A DNA stretch of 40,010 nt from Ferruginibacter sp. (GCA_030157685.1 JAOAUI010000359.1:3825-43834), one strand, 5' to 3'. Positions 16,463-24,677 are shown, counted from the stretch's first letter. The notes: a model not told the origin generated them from the sequence alone. Made by a program: numbers and translations.

Positions 16463-17080
16463 CTATTTATACTTTCCAATCTCAATCACTTCCTCACAAA
16501 AACCATATTCTTCTTTTACATTACTGCTTACAATTACCAGTTTGTCTTTTGTATAATTGCTTACAAGGCTTTGGTACAAAGCAATGCCATCTGCATCTAA
16601 ATTGGTAGTTGGTTCATCCAGTAAAAGAACCGGTGTATTGCTGAAGAATGCCTGTGCCAGTTTCAGCCTTTGTTTCATACCACTGCTGAAATAGCGGAGC
16701 TGTTTGTTAACCGCCTTTTCCAACCCCACAATTTTAAGCATCTCTTCAATAGCAAGTGATTGTATTAAAGGTTTAAATTTTGAATGAAAGGCCAGCATTT
16801 CTTTAGCTGTCATTTCTTCAATCAGTTCCAGGTATGGGGCGGCTATTGAAATATTGGAGTAATGTTTCTCGTTGTTGGTTGTTCGTTGTCCGTCATTGTA
16901 TTCAATCGTTCCTTCGTTGTGTAAGGTGGCACCGGCTATAACCTGCAGCAGGGTTGATTTTCCGGAGCCATTGGGGCCCGTGATGGCGTAATTTTTACCG
17001 GAGATAAATGTATAACTGCAGTGACGGAATATCCACTCACGGTTAAATCGTTTGCCGGTATTTAATAAAGTGATATTCAT
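16463..17080 (-). CDS. ABC transporter ATP-binding protein
   Basis: This 205-aa single ATPase subunit has Walker A GPNGSGKST, a signature FSSGMKQRLKLAQ, Walker B VLLLDEPTTNLD and the switch region VIVSSN. A partner permease is not adjacent, so the substrate is unknown; a location between lpxA and a TraB gene hints at an envelope function. The loop after the Walker A strand contains NDGQRTTNNEKHY, encoded by an AACAAC-type repeat island. The ATG lies in the arm of a small hairpin, see the separate entry. It sits 26 nt behind lpxA. Confidence 0.88.
   Translation of the reverse strand: MNITLLNTGKRFNREWIFRHCSYTFISGKNYAITGPNGSGKSTLLQVIAGATLHNEGTIEYNDGQRTTNNEKHYSNISIAAPYLELIEEMTAKEMLAFHSKFKPLIQSLAIEEMLKIVGLEKAVNKQLRYFSSGMKQRLKLAQAFFSNTPVLLLDEPTTNLDADGIALYQSLVSNYTKDKLVIVSSNVKEEYGFCEEVIEIGKYK
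16869..16892 (-). repeat. AACAAC-type repeat island inside the ABC ATPase gene
   Basis: In the coding sense the region reads CGGACAACGAACAACCAACA and continues AACGA, encoding GQRTTNNE in a surface loop. It shares words and reading frame with the island in copA. Confidence 0.55.
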
Positions 17081-17103
17081 GCCCCAAACCCCTAAAGGGG
17101 CAT
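17079..17103 (-). promoter_or_regulatory. Hairpin with alternative pairings over the ABC ATPase start codon
   Basis: In mRNA sense the sequence is ATGCCCC, TTTAGGGGTTT, GGGGCAT. The first CCCC can pair with the nearer GGGG (loop TTTA) or with the farther GGGG, in which case a 7-bp stem takes up the first two bases of the ABC gene's ATG. It is immediately after the lpxA stop. Whether it regulates translation is inference. Confidence 0.4.
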
Positions 17104-17106
17104 TTT

Positions 17107-17904
17107 TTATTCGTCCTCCGTACTTCCTTTTGTAAACCGCTTAATAATTCCACGGCCACTCTCCCTGATAAAAGTTACAATTTCATCACGTTCATCTGTT
17201 GCCGGTAATTCTTCTTCAATATAATTAAGCGCCTGCGAAGTGTTCATGCCTTTGTTGTAAATAATACGATAGATATCAAGTATTTTATTGATCCTGTCTA
17301 GTGAAAAACCCCGTCGTTTTAAACCAACAGAATTTACACCTGCATAGCTCAATGGTGTTCGGCCGGCCTTGATATAAGGAGGAACATCTTTACCAACAAG
17401 CGAACCGCCGCTGATGAATGTATGCTGCCCAACCTGTACAAACTGGTGTATGGCACACATGCCGCCAACAATGGCATAATCGCCTAAAATAACATGGCCT
17501 GCCACCTGAGTGTTATTGCTTAAAATACAGTTATTACCTACAATGCAGTCGTGTGCAATATGGCTGTATGCCATTATCAGGCAATTGTTTCCAACTTTGG
17601 TGGTCCACCTGTCTTTACTGCCACGGTTTACTGTTACAAACTCACGAATGGTTGTATTATCTCCAATCTCTACGGTAGTATGCTCACCTTCGTATTTAAG
17701 ATCCTGTGGAATGGCAGCAATTACAGAGCCCGGAAAAATGCGGCAGTTCTTGCCAATTCTTGCGCCTTCCATGATAGTTACATTACTGCCTATCCAGGTT
17801 CCTTCGCCAATTTCTACGTTCTGGTGAATAACACTAAAGGGATCAACCTTTACGTTGGTAGCAAGATTGGCATTCGGATGAATGTACGTATGGGGATGAA
17901 TCAT
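17107..17904 (-). CDS. lpxA: Acyl-ACP--UDP-N-acetylglucosamine O-acyltransferase LpxA
   Basis: LpxA makes the first step of lipid A synthesis, moving a hydroxyacyl chain from ACP to UDP-GlcNAc in the cytoplasm. The 265-aa protein shows left-handed beta-helix hexapeptide repeats over about residues 5-185 and the active-site segment YSHIAHDCIVGNNCIL, whose histidine matches the catalytic histidine of E. coli LpxA. The C-terminal helical part (KRRGFSLDRINKI) is also typical. It follows lpxC/fabZ after 55 nt in the same direction. Confidence 0.96.
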   Translation of the reverse strand: MIHPHTYIHPNANLATNVKVDPFSVIHQNVEIGEGTWIGSNVTIMEGARIGKNCRIFPGSVIAAIPQDLKYEGEHTTVEIGDNTTIREFVTVNRGSKDRWTTKVGNNCLIMAYSHIAHDCIVGNNCILSNNTQVAGHVILGDYAIVGGMCAIHQFVQVGQHTFISGGSLVGKDVPPYIKAGRTPLSYAGVNSVGLKRRGFSLDRINKILDIYRIIYNKGMNTSQALNYIEEELPATDERDEIVTFIRESGRGIIKRFTKGSTEDE

Positions 17905-17959
17905 TTAGTTTAATTATCGAATTAGCAAATTTGCATTTACGGGCTATTAAGCGAATATA

Positions 17960-19366
17960 TTAATTTCTTTTTACCAATTGAGCGGTTAAATCGGCTTCGG
18001 TACATAATTTATTGCCTACATAAACACTTCCTTTCATTACACATATTCCCCGGCGGATGGGTTCTGTCAGTTCCATTTTTAAAATTAATGTATCGCCGGG
18101 CACTACTTTTTGTTTGAATTTGCAGTTATCAATCTTTAAAAAATAAGTATCGTACTGTCCGTCGGGCATGGCATTAATACAAAGCAGCCCGCCGGTTTGT
18201 GCCAGTGCCTCAATCTGTAAAACACCCGGCATGATAGGGTTTCCGGGAAAGTGGCCCTGGAAAAAATATTCATTTACCGTAACATTTTTTACACCTACTA
18301 TCATCGTATCTGTTAATTCAATGATCTTATCAACCATTATAAAAGGAAAACGGTGCGGCAGTGTTTTTTCAATTTGCTGCTGTGTATAAACGGGCTCCTG
18401 GTTGGGGTTGTAAACAGGAATATCCCGGGTGTGCTTATTTTTTTTGATATACTGTTTTATTTTTTTTGCAAACTCCACATTGCTGCTATGGCCGGGGCGG
18501 TTTGCTATAATGTGCGCTTTAATGGGATAACCTATCAAGGCCAGGTCGCCAACCACATCTAATAATTTATGACGGGCGGGCTCGTTTGAAAAGCGGAGTT
18601 CAAGATTATTTAAATAGCCTTCGCTTTTTATTTCCATTTTTTTTCTGCCGAAAGCTTTTGCAAGCCGGTCCATTTCTTCATCGGTAACGGGCTTATCAAC
18701 TACCACAATGGCATTGTTGATGTCGCCGCCTTTTACCAGGTTATTATCCAGCAGCATTTCCAGTTCGTGTAAAAAACAAAAAGTGCGGCATGGCGCTATT
18801 TCAACCTGAAAATCCTTCATGGCCTTCAAACTGGCATGCTGTGTACCTAAAACGGGGCTGTTAAAATCGATAAGGGTTGTAATCTGGTAGTTTAATGCAG
18901 GCAATGCCGTCATTTCCACTTTCTTTAAATCATCAAAATAAGAGATATTAGTATCAATAGTGTACCAAACTTTTGCAGCATCCTGTTCCAGTACACCACT
19001 TTTTTCAATGATCTCAACAAAGGGTTTACTGCTTCCATCTATGATGGGTATTTCGGGGCCGTTTAATTCAATCAGGCAATTATCTACTCCCATACCAACC
19101 AGTGCTGCTAAAATATGTTCTATCGTACTCACTTTACAATCACCTTTCTCTAAAGTTGTTCCCCTGGATGTATCAGTAACCAGATCGCAATCTGCTTTTA
19201 TAATGGGAGAATCCGGCAGATCGGTACGCTGAAACTGGTAACCAAATCCGGGATTGGCAGGCCTGAGAGTCATATCCACATTTATACCCGAATGCAGGCC
19301 AGTACCCGAAATACTGACAGCTTTAACCAAAGTATGTTGCTTATCTGGATTAAAGTTTTTATCCAT
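17960..19366 (-). CDS. lpxC: Bifunctional UDP-3-O-acyl-GlcNAc deacetylase / 3-hydroxyacyl-ACP dehydratase LpxC-FabZ
   Basis: This 468-aa fusion is characteristic of Bacteroidota. Residues 1 to about 300 are LpxC, the zinc deacetylase that commits to lipid A, with STIEHILAAL (H84, zinc ligand), ARHKLLDVVGDLALIG (second zinc ligands) and ANRPGHSSN. Residues from about 320 to 468 are FabZ, with LPHRFPFIMVDKI, FFQGHFPGNPIMPGVLQIEALAQ carrying the catalytic histidine region. The fusion links lipid A and fatty acid synthesis. A TATCTTTG box lies 22 nt upstream, so it may start its own transcript within the cluster. Confidence 0.97.
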   Translation of the reverse strand: MDKNFNPDKQHTLVKAVSISGTGLHSGINVDMTLRPANPGFGYQFQRTDLPDSPIIKADCDLVTDTSRGTTLEKGDCKVSTIEHILAALVGMGVDNCLIELNGPEIPIIDGSSKPFVEIIEKSGVLEQDAAKVWYTIDTNISYFDDLKKVEMTALPALNYQITTLIDFNSPVLGTQHASLKAMKDFQVEIAPCRTFCFLHELEMLLDNNLVKGGDINNAIVVVDKPVTDEEMDRLAKAFGRKKMEIKSEGYLNNLELRFSNEPARHKLLDVVGDLALIGYPIKAHIIANRPGHSSNVEFAKKIKQYIKKNKHTRDIPVYNPNQEPVYTQQQIEKTLPHRFPFIMVDKIIELTDTMIVGVKNVTVNEYFFQGHFPGNPIMPGVLQIEALAQTGGLLCINAMPDGQYDTYFLKIDNCKFKQKVVPGDTLILKMELTEPIRRGICVMKGSVYVGNKLCTEADLTAQLVKRN

Positions 19367-19388
19367 GTGTATTGCTGAATTTTGTTGG

Positions 19389-19396
19389 CAAAGATA
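19389..19396 (-). promoter_or_regulatory. -7 box upstream of lpxC/fabZ
   Basis: The minus strand reads TATCTTTG, an exact TAnnTTTG match, 22 nt before the lpxC ATG. It would give a leader of about 18 nt. Confidence 0.4.
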
Positions 19397-19446
19397 TTTA
19401 AAATATGCTGCCAGCGCACTTATAAACTAATGTAGTTGCAAGGGGG

Positions 19447-21930
19447 CTAAAACTGTATCTGAAAACTTCCGAAAATACCAAATTTAGAGCCTGAACCAGC
19501 GTAAGAAGATGAAGGAGAAAGCCGCCAAACAAAGTCGAGCCGGAATACTTTGAAGATGTTATCAATACCGGTACCAACCTCTATATAGGTTTTACCGTTT
19601 AATGTTTTAAAAGTACCGGCTTTATTATTGATAGCAGTATTCTCGGCGCTTAAAGAACCCCAAAGTGTTTTTGCGGTGTAAAACTGCCGCCATTTTAATT
19701 TACGGGTAAGTGGAATAAAGCGGAAAAGGCCCGAACCGATATTATGCTCCATATTTATACCGGCATATTTATCACTTAAATATTCAAACCGGTTCATCAG
19801 GTTAAAGGCAAAGGGGTTGTAATAAAAAAGATCATTGCCCGGGTGATTCTCGAGGTTGGTAAAGGGCATGGCGCCGTTTATTTTTCCGCCATAAACCCTG
19901 TAATATAAAGTTCCGTAGGGAGATATTTTCATCATATCTTTTATGAGCAAAGAATATTTAGTGTAGTTGTATGCACTGTTAAATACGCCTGCAATGCCTT
20001 TAGCAAACATGGCCTCAACAATTGGGTATTTTGTGCCGATTGAATACCTGTTATAATCAGTTTCAATAAACCGCTCCAGGTAGGCAAACCGTAATTTTAA
20101 AGCCAGCTCAAAATTGGTAAGCGGTGTACCGCTGTTTGCTGTAAAGCTTGATAATGTTGGCAGATTAAGCAATGGTGTGTATTGCCTGTGCGATACAAAC
20201 AGTTCAGAAGAAAAGCCTTTGCCCAGATCGCTGAATACATCAAACCTGTAATCTTTTACATTGATGAACTTTCTGTAGTTTCTTGGTTTGCGTATGGCAA
20301 GCGAAAAAATATTATCCTGGCTTACTTCGCCAACCTGGCTGATGCCGTTGTCTACGTCGTTTTGATAAGAAAGATGCAGGCGGATTCTTTTAGGCTCACG
20401 TTGTAAAAGCCAGTAGGCTTCTGCCTGTCCTTTAAATCTTTTATCTCTGAAACCATAAGCCAGGTAACCATGCAGGTAAACATTTTTAAACAGTTTTTTA
20501 TTGGTACCCAGGTCAAAGCGTAACCTGGTACCCTGCACGGTATCAGCACTTATCCAGTTAAACCAGGGACCAATTTCAAACTTGCCGATATTGCGGTAGC
20601 CACCAAACAAAAACTTTAAGTTGGTTTGCAATTTTTTAAACTTAGGCATTTCCATCAGCTTATCAATGGTTGTATAAATTGCTTTTTCATTCTTCGATAA
20701 GGTGTCATGCCGCAGGCTGGTCCAGGCAGAATCGGAATTTTGTACAACTGATTTTTCTGTTTTTACCAGTTCCTCAATATGCTGATCTTTAAAAGTAGCA
20801 GTTAAGGAATCACTGTTAATGACAATATCTTTATAGGAAGTTGTCTTTCGGCCAATGAGAGTGAGCGAATTTTTGCCCAGCACACGGAAATCGGCAAAGA
20901 ATTTATCACGGTTTAAAAATATTACCGAATCGTTGATGGGGATGTACTCCTGAAAAACACTGATGCGGTCAATAAAATTAATGTTGGCCTCTTTGCCCAG
21001 GTACATAGATATTTTGCGTATCTGGTAAGTTTTTTCTGTTACCCATGCATCTCCTTCAAAAGTATTTTGCCCGGCACGCTTTGGACGAAATACAAAATGA
21101 TATTGTTTGCCGCCATTTACAACTTGTGTATCGGGTACGGTAAAAATATAATAGGCATCGGCATTATCATTAAAGGGGCTGATGAAATCCTTGTCCATTA
21201 CATTTACAAAATTGCTGTAAATGCTTACGTTCTGGTTCATTACGCCCAGCAGTTTGCTGAAGCTTTCGTTGTTAAAACCTTTGGTCTGGCTGGCCTTGAT
21301 ATTTTCGTAAAACTTTTTTGGATTTTTCTGATAGGCATAATCACTCAGGCTTTCTATCAGGTATGCCGGTAAAAAAGGAGCAGCTTCGGATGTGCTGTCC
21401 ATATTATCAAAAATGAAGGAGAAGTTTTTTAAAAGAAAATTTTTCTTTGCCTTATCGGCGTTAAAATTCTTGATATCAATTTCCAGTTTATTGTATGCTT
21501 CGTAGCTGAAGTTACCCAGGTCGTAGCGGTTGTACTGCTTCTTTTTGGTCATTATTTTTTTCCATAAATAAAGGCCCCTGTTCCATTTGGCTTTAATAAT
21601 TACTTCGCCTTTTGCAGTTCCTCTTTCCAGCTGAATTTTAAGGGATGTATTGTTTTGCAGATGAGTGATGGGCATTTTATAAATTTCAAAGCCAATGAAA
21701 CTTACTTTTAAAGTATCGTCTTTAAAATTATTGAGCGTAAAAGAAAAATGTCCGGCACTGTCGGTTGATTTACCAATGCCCGAACGGGCAAAATAAACCG
21801 AAGCAAAACTTACCGGCTCTTTGGTATGTCCATCAATTACGGTTCCGGAAAAAGATATTGGTTGTGCAAAAGACTGGGTGGAAAAGAAAATGAATACAAG
21901 TAATGATATGCAGTGCCTGAAGATATTCAA
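19447..21930 (-). CDS. Outer membrane protein with carboxypeptidase-regulatory-like domain and DUF5686 barrel
   Basis: This 827-aa protein has a signal peptide (NIFRHCISLLVFIFFSTQSFAQ), a CarboxypepD_reg-like beta-sandwich (about 25-105, SGTVIDGHTKEPVSFASVYF to VSFIGFEIY), and a long C-terminal region (about 120-827) of alternating strands ending in FGIFGSFQIQF. The terminal aromatic residue is usual for outer-membrane barrels. I recognise it as the DUF5686 family, function unknown. It lies between lpxD and lpxC/fabZ, which suggests a role in envelope assembly. The start is a TTG at 21928-21930: it is the only start that gives a full signal peptide. It has its own TACCTTTG box upstream. Confidence 0.85.
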   Translation of the reverse strand: MNIFRHCISLLVFIFFSTQSFAQPISFSGTVIDGHTKEPVSFASVYFARSGIGKSTDSAGHFSFTLNNFKDDTLKVSFIGFEIYKMPITHLQNNTSLKIQLERGTAKGEVIIKAKWNRGLYLWKKIMTKKKQYNRYDLGNFSYEAYNKLEIDIKNFNADKAKKNFLLKNFSFIFDNMDSTSEAAPFLPAYLIESLSDYAYQKNPKKFYENIKASQTKGFNNESFSKLLGVMNQNVSIYSNFVNVMDKDFISPFNDNADAYYIFTVPDTQVVNGGKQYHFVFRPKRAGQNTFEGDAWVTEKTYQIRKISMYLGKEANINFIDRISVFQEYIPINDSVIFLNRDKFFADFRVLGKNSLTLIGRKTTSYKDIVINSDSLTATFKDQHIEELVKTEKSVVQNSDSAWTSLRHDTLSKNEKAIYTTIDKLMEMPKFKKLQTNLKFLFGGYRNIGKFEIGPWFNWISADTVQGTRLRFDLGTNKKLFKNVYLHGYLAYGFRDKRFKGQAEAYWLLQREPKRIRLHLSYQNDVDNGISQVGEVSQDNIFSLAIRKPRNYRKFINVKDYRFDVFSDLGKGFSSELFVSHRQYTPLLNLPTLSSFTANSGTPLTNFELALKLRFAYLERFIETDYNRYSIGTKYPIVEAMFAKGIAGVFNSAYNYTKYSLLIKDMMKISPYGTLYYRVYGGKINGAMPFTNLENHPGNDLFYYNPFAFNLMNRFEYLSDKYAGINMEHNIGSGLFRFIPLTRKLKWRQFYTAKTLWGSLSAENTAINNKAGTFKTLNGKTYIEVGTGIDNIFKVFRLDFVWRLSPSSSYAGSGSKFGIFGSFQIQF

Positions 21931-21981
21931 AAAATAAATTTTAATAGTTGGGTATGGTGTTTATTCAGATTTCTGAAGCAT

Positions 21982-21989
21982 CAAAGGTA
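21982..21989 (-). promoter_or_regulatory. -7 box upstream of the DUF5686 gene
   Basis: The minus strand reads TACCTTTG, an exact TAnnTTTG match about 52 nt before the TTG start, in the 151-nt gap after lpxD. Nothing else is recognisable in that gap. Confidence 0.4.
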
Positions 21990-22081
21990 TTTCATTTTTC
22001 AGCTGGTAAGCTAAAGAAAATGTTAAGTAGTTGTTTTAGGGCAACAGGCGGGTAATTGAGGAAATATATTTTTTAAGGGCT

Positions 22082-23131
22082 TTAAATGTTGTTTTTTTCC
22101 ATTAATTCTTTCAGCATTTTCTCAAGCTCAATTACCTTTTTTTCCAATGCAGGTAAATTTCTAACTACGGCCTGAGAGCGCATAGAAGTCAGATAATCAA
22201 TTGCCGGAACACCGGTAACAGAAGTATTAGGTGTTTTTATAGATTTACTTACACCGCTTTTTCCATTAATTTTTGTGCCATCAGCAATTTGAAGATGGCC
22301 TGCCAGGCCTGCCTGTCCGCCTATAATAACATTGTTGCCAATTTTAGTACTGCCGCTTACCCCGGTTAATGCAGCAATGGCGGTATTATTTCCCACTTCT
22401 ACATTATGGGCAATCTGGAGCAGGTTATCTAATTTGGCGCCCGATTTTATCAGGGTACTTCCTATGGTTGCCCTGTCAATGGTAGTATTGGCGCCTATTT
22501 CAACATAATCCTCAATGATCACATTTCCTATCTGGGGAATTTTTTTAAAACTGCCATCTGCCTCAGGTGCAAAACCAAATCCATCGCTGCCAATAACAGC
22601 ACCGGCATGTATAATAACACTTTTGCCAACAATACAATCATGATAAACAATTGCGCCGGGGTTTATCACCGTATCTTTTCCAATAGTAACATTATTACCT
22701 AAATAGGCATTCGGATAAATTTTTGCACCATCTGCCACAATTACATTTTCGCCCACATAGGCAAAAGCTCCAATGTATACATTTTGGCCAATTTTTGCAG
22801 TGGCATGCACAAAGGAAGGTTGCTGAATACCGGTTAATTGTTGCCTTTGTATCTGCTGATATTTATCTAATAGTGTTGCAAAAGCCAGATAAGCATCGGG
22901 TACTTTTATCAGGGTAGCATCAATTGGCTGCTTTAGCTCCTGTGTATCATTTACAATGATGATGCTGGCCTTTGTGCTGTACAGGAATTCTTCGTATTTA
23001 GGATTGGCCAAAAAAGCCAGTTGCCCGTTTTGGGCTTCTTCAATTTTACCAAAAGAACCTACGGCAGTATCGGCATTGCCTTCAACTTTTCCGTTGATCA
23101 TCATGGCTATTTGTGCTGCGGTGAATTGCAT
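22082..23131 (-). CDS. lpxD: UDP-3-O-acylglucosamine N-acyltransferase LpxD
   Basis: LpxD adds the second hydroxyacyl chain in lipid A synthesis. The 349-aa protein has the N-terminal uridine-binding domain (about 1-100), a left-handed beta-helix of hexapeptide repeats (about 105-300), the catalytic-histidine segment LLQIAHNVEVGNNTAI, and GSDGFGFAPEADGSFKKIPQ, which is characteristic of LpxD. The C-terminus ends in a short coiled helix (LEKKVIELEKMLKELMEK) as in trimeric homologues. It lies 73 nt after the HD gene, with a compound inverted repeat in the gap. Confidence 0.96.
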   Translation of the reverse strand: MQFTAAQIAMMINGKVEGNADTAVGSFGKIEEAQNGQLAFLANPKYEEFLYSTKASIIIVNDTQELKQPIDATLIKVPDAYLAFATLLDKYQQIQRQQLTGIQQPSFVHATAKIGQNVYIGAFAYVGENVIVADGAKIYPNAYLGNNVTIGKDTVINPGAIVYHDCIVGKSVIIHAGAVIGSDGFGFAPEADGSFKKIPQIGNVIIEDYVEIGANTTIDRATIGSTLIKSGAKLDNLLQIAHNVEVGNNTAIAALTGVSGSTKIGNNVIIGGQAGLAGHLQIADGTKINGKSGVSKSIKTPNTSVTGVPAIDYLTSMRSQAVVRNLPALEKKVIELEKMLKELMEKNNI

Positions 23132-23149
23132 AATGAGCTTTTAGCTTTT

Positions 23150-23206
23150 AGCTATGAGCTATGAGCCGGGCACTTACGAAGTGCTAACAGCTCATAGCTC
23201 ACAGCT
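23150..23206. repeat. Compound inverted repeat between HD gene and lpxD
   Basis: AGCTATGAGCTATGAGC pairs with GCTCATAGCTCACAGCT over 17 bp with one mismatch. A second hairpin, GCACTT and AAGTGC around ACG, is nested inside. The right arm ends inside the stop codon of the HD gene. No T-run follows on either strand, so it does not look like a standard terminator; it may be an RNA processing site or a dispersed palindromic repeat. Confidence 0.6.
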
Positions 23207-24386
23207 ATCTTAAGTAACAAATGTAATATTTTTTAACCTTGCCCATCAGGTTTTGATTGATCAGGGCATTATCCACTTCCGAAATATCTTTTACCGTGCC
23301 ATCTTTAAAAAGAATATGAATGTGCTCATCTTCCAGATTGTAGGTGCTGCTGGCTACTTCGCCGGTAAATACCAGCCAACCGGCTTCTTCGTTACTCAGG
23401 TTAAGTTTTGTTGCAGCTTTGGCCAGTTTTTCCTGTACCAGTACTTCATCAACCGGGTTGCCAAAGTACTGAACTTTCAGCAGCTGCCGGTTAATAATGC
23501 CATTGCAAAGAGTTGATAAAATTTTGTCTTCGTGATGGCACCAGCCTTTGATGGCTGCCGTTACATCGTAATCATCCAGGCTACAGAATTCTTCAAGTGT
23601 AACAGTTTGTATGGGTTTTGTAATAAAATTATGCAATGGTTGCTGTGTAGCCGCTTTAATATATTTAGCTCTTTTAATAATACGCTTCAACATCTGCTCG
23701 GCACACAACACGGTTTTGTGCAGGTAAACCTGCCAGTACATCAGGCGGCGGGCCACTAAAAATTTTTCTATTGAATAGATGGATTTTTCTTCCACCATCA
23801 GCTCGCCGTTATGCACGGTAAGCATTTTAATAATGCGGTCGTAACCGATAACACCCTCATTTACGCCGGAGAAAAAACTGTCTCTTGTTAAATAATCCAA
23901 CCGGTCCACATCTAATTGCCCGCTGATGAGCTGAAAAAGAAATTTTTTATGATAACTGTCGGTAAAAATTTCCAGAGCAAGGCCAAGCTTACCATCAAAC
24001 TGTTTGTTAAGTTCCTGAATGATCATCAGCGAAAGGTCTTCGTGATGCATACTTTCAACCAGCTCATGCTCCAGCGCATGGCTAAAAGGCCCGTGGCCGA
24101 TATCATGCAAAAGGATGGCAATTTTTGCAGCCTGTTCTTCGGCTGCCGTTATTTCAATGCCTTTATTTTTTAATTCAGACAGGGCATTACTCATTAAATG
24201 ATAGGCACCCAGTGCATGGTGCAGCCTGCTGTGTACAGCACCGGGGTAAACCAGGCTTGCCATCGCCATCTGGCTGATGCGACGCAGCCGCTGAAAATAA
24301 GGATGGCTGATTACTGCATAGATCAATTCATCATCAATGGTAATAAAACCATATACCGGATCGTTGATAATTTTTCTGAAAGGCAT
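23205..24386 (-). CDS. HD-domain phosphohydrolase (dNTPase/SAMHD1-like)
   Basis: This 393-aa soluble protein of the HD superfamily has the metal-binding set H56 in RLHHALG, H94-D95 in LLHDIGHGPFSH and a likely D161 in LDVDRLDYLTRDS. That arrangement matches dGTP triphosphohydrolases and SAMHD1, but the precise substrate is not decidable from sequence. It starts the minus-strand lpx unit and precedes lpxD, an order I recall from other Bacteroidota. The leader of about 70 nt between the TAGCTTTG box and ATG contains an AACAAC-type repeat island. Confidence 0.85.
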   Translation of the reverse strand: MPFRKIINDPVYGFITIDDELIYAVISHPYFQRLRRISQMAMASLVYPGAVHSRLHHALGAYHLMSNALSELKNKGIEITAAEEQAAKIAILLHDIGHGPFSHALEHELVESMHHEDLSLMIIQELNKQFDGKLGLALEIFTDSYHKKFLFQLISGQLDVDRLDYLTRDSFFSGVNEGVIGYDRIIKMLTVHNGELMVEEKSIYSIEKFLVARRLMYWQVYLHKTVLCAEQMLKRIIKRAKYIKAATQQPLHNFITKPIQTVTLEEFCSLDDYDVTAAIKGWCHHEDKILSTLCNGIINRQLLKVQYFGNPVDEVLVQEKLAKAATKLNLSNEEAGWLVFTGEVASSTYNLEDEHIHILFKDGTVKDISEVDNALINQNLMGKVKKYYICYLR

Positions 24387-24390
24387 TAAA

Positions 24391-24420
24391 AGTTTGTTGT
24401 TGCTGGTTTGTTGTTTGTGG
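24391..24420 (-). repeat. AACAACAAAC repeat island in the HD gene leader
   Basis: In transcript sense the region reads CCACAAACAACAAACCAGCA and continues ACAACAAACT. It lies between the predicted promoter box and the start codon, so it would be transcribed into the 5' leader. The words match those found inside copA and the ABC ATPase gene. Confidence 0.55.
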
Positions 24421-24459
24421 TTATGCCTTTGGCATTACCGGTATTTGTTAAAAGATGCA

Positions 24460-24467
24460 CAAAGCTA
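24460..24467 (-). promoter_or_regulatory. -7 box of the HD-lpxD unit
   Basis: The minus strand reads TAGCTTTG, an exact TAnnTTTG match 73 nt before the HD gene ATG. It is 31 bp from the porX box on the other strand. Confidence 0.4.
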
Positions 24468-24498
24468 AATAAAGTGCCTCAGCATTAACATAAAAAAT

Positions 24499-24506
24499 TA
24501 AATTTG
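24499..24506 (+). promoter_or_regulatory. -7 box of porX
   Basis: TAAATTTG is an exact TAnnTTTG match. If it is the porX promoter, the leader is about 168 nt and would include an AAGTGAGT inverted repeat pair (24529-24536 region and 24585 region) and the stem at 24649-24664. Confidence 0.4.
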
Positions 24507-24648
24507 TGAGAACAGTAAAAACTACTCACTTTTAATCCATACTTACTTCGCTTAGATAAAAGTTCAATAAAGCTATGCAGTACAAGTGAGTGACACAACG
24601 ATGATGACCAATGATAAAATGCCCGTAACAAAAAACTAAAAAAACCAC

Positions 24649-24664
24649 CCGCAGGGTCCTGCGG
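24649..24664. other. GC-rich stem-loop in the porX leader
   Basis: CCGCAG pairs with CTGCGG around GGTC, 13 nt before the porX ATG. A T-run follows it only on the minus strand, where no gene ends, so it is better regarded as leader structure that could affect translation. Confidence 0.45.
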
Positions 24665-24677
24665 ACAAACCAATAAT

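Noticed and set aside
23150-23206. CRISPR-like or insertion-sequence end interpretation of the palindromes
   Set aside because: There are no regularly spaced direct repeats with unique spacers, no transposase gene and no target-site duplication visible.
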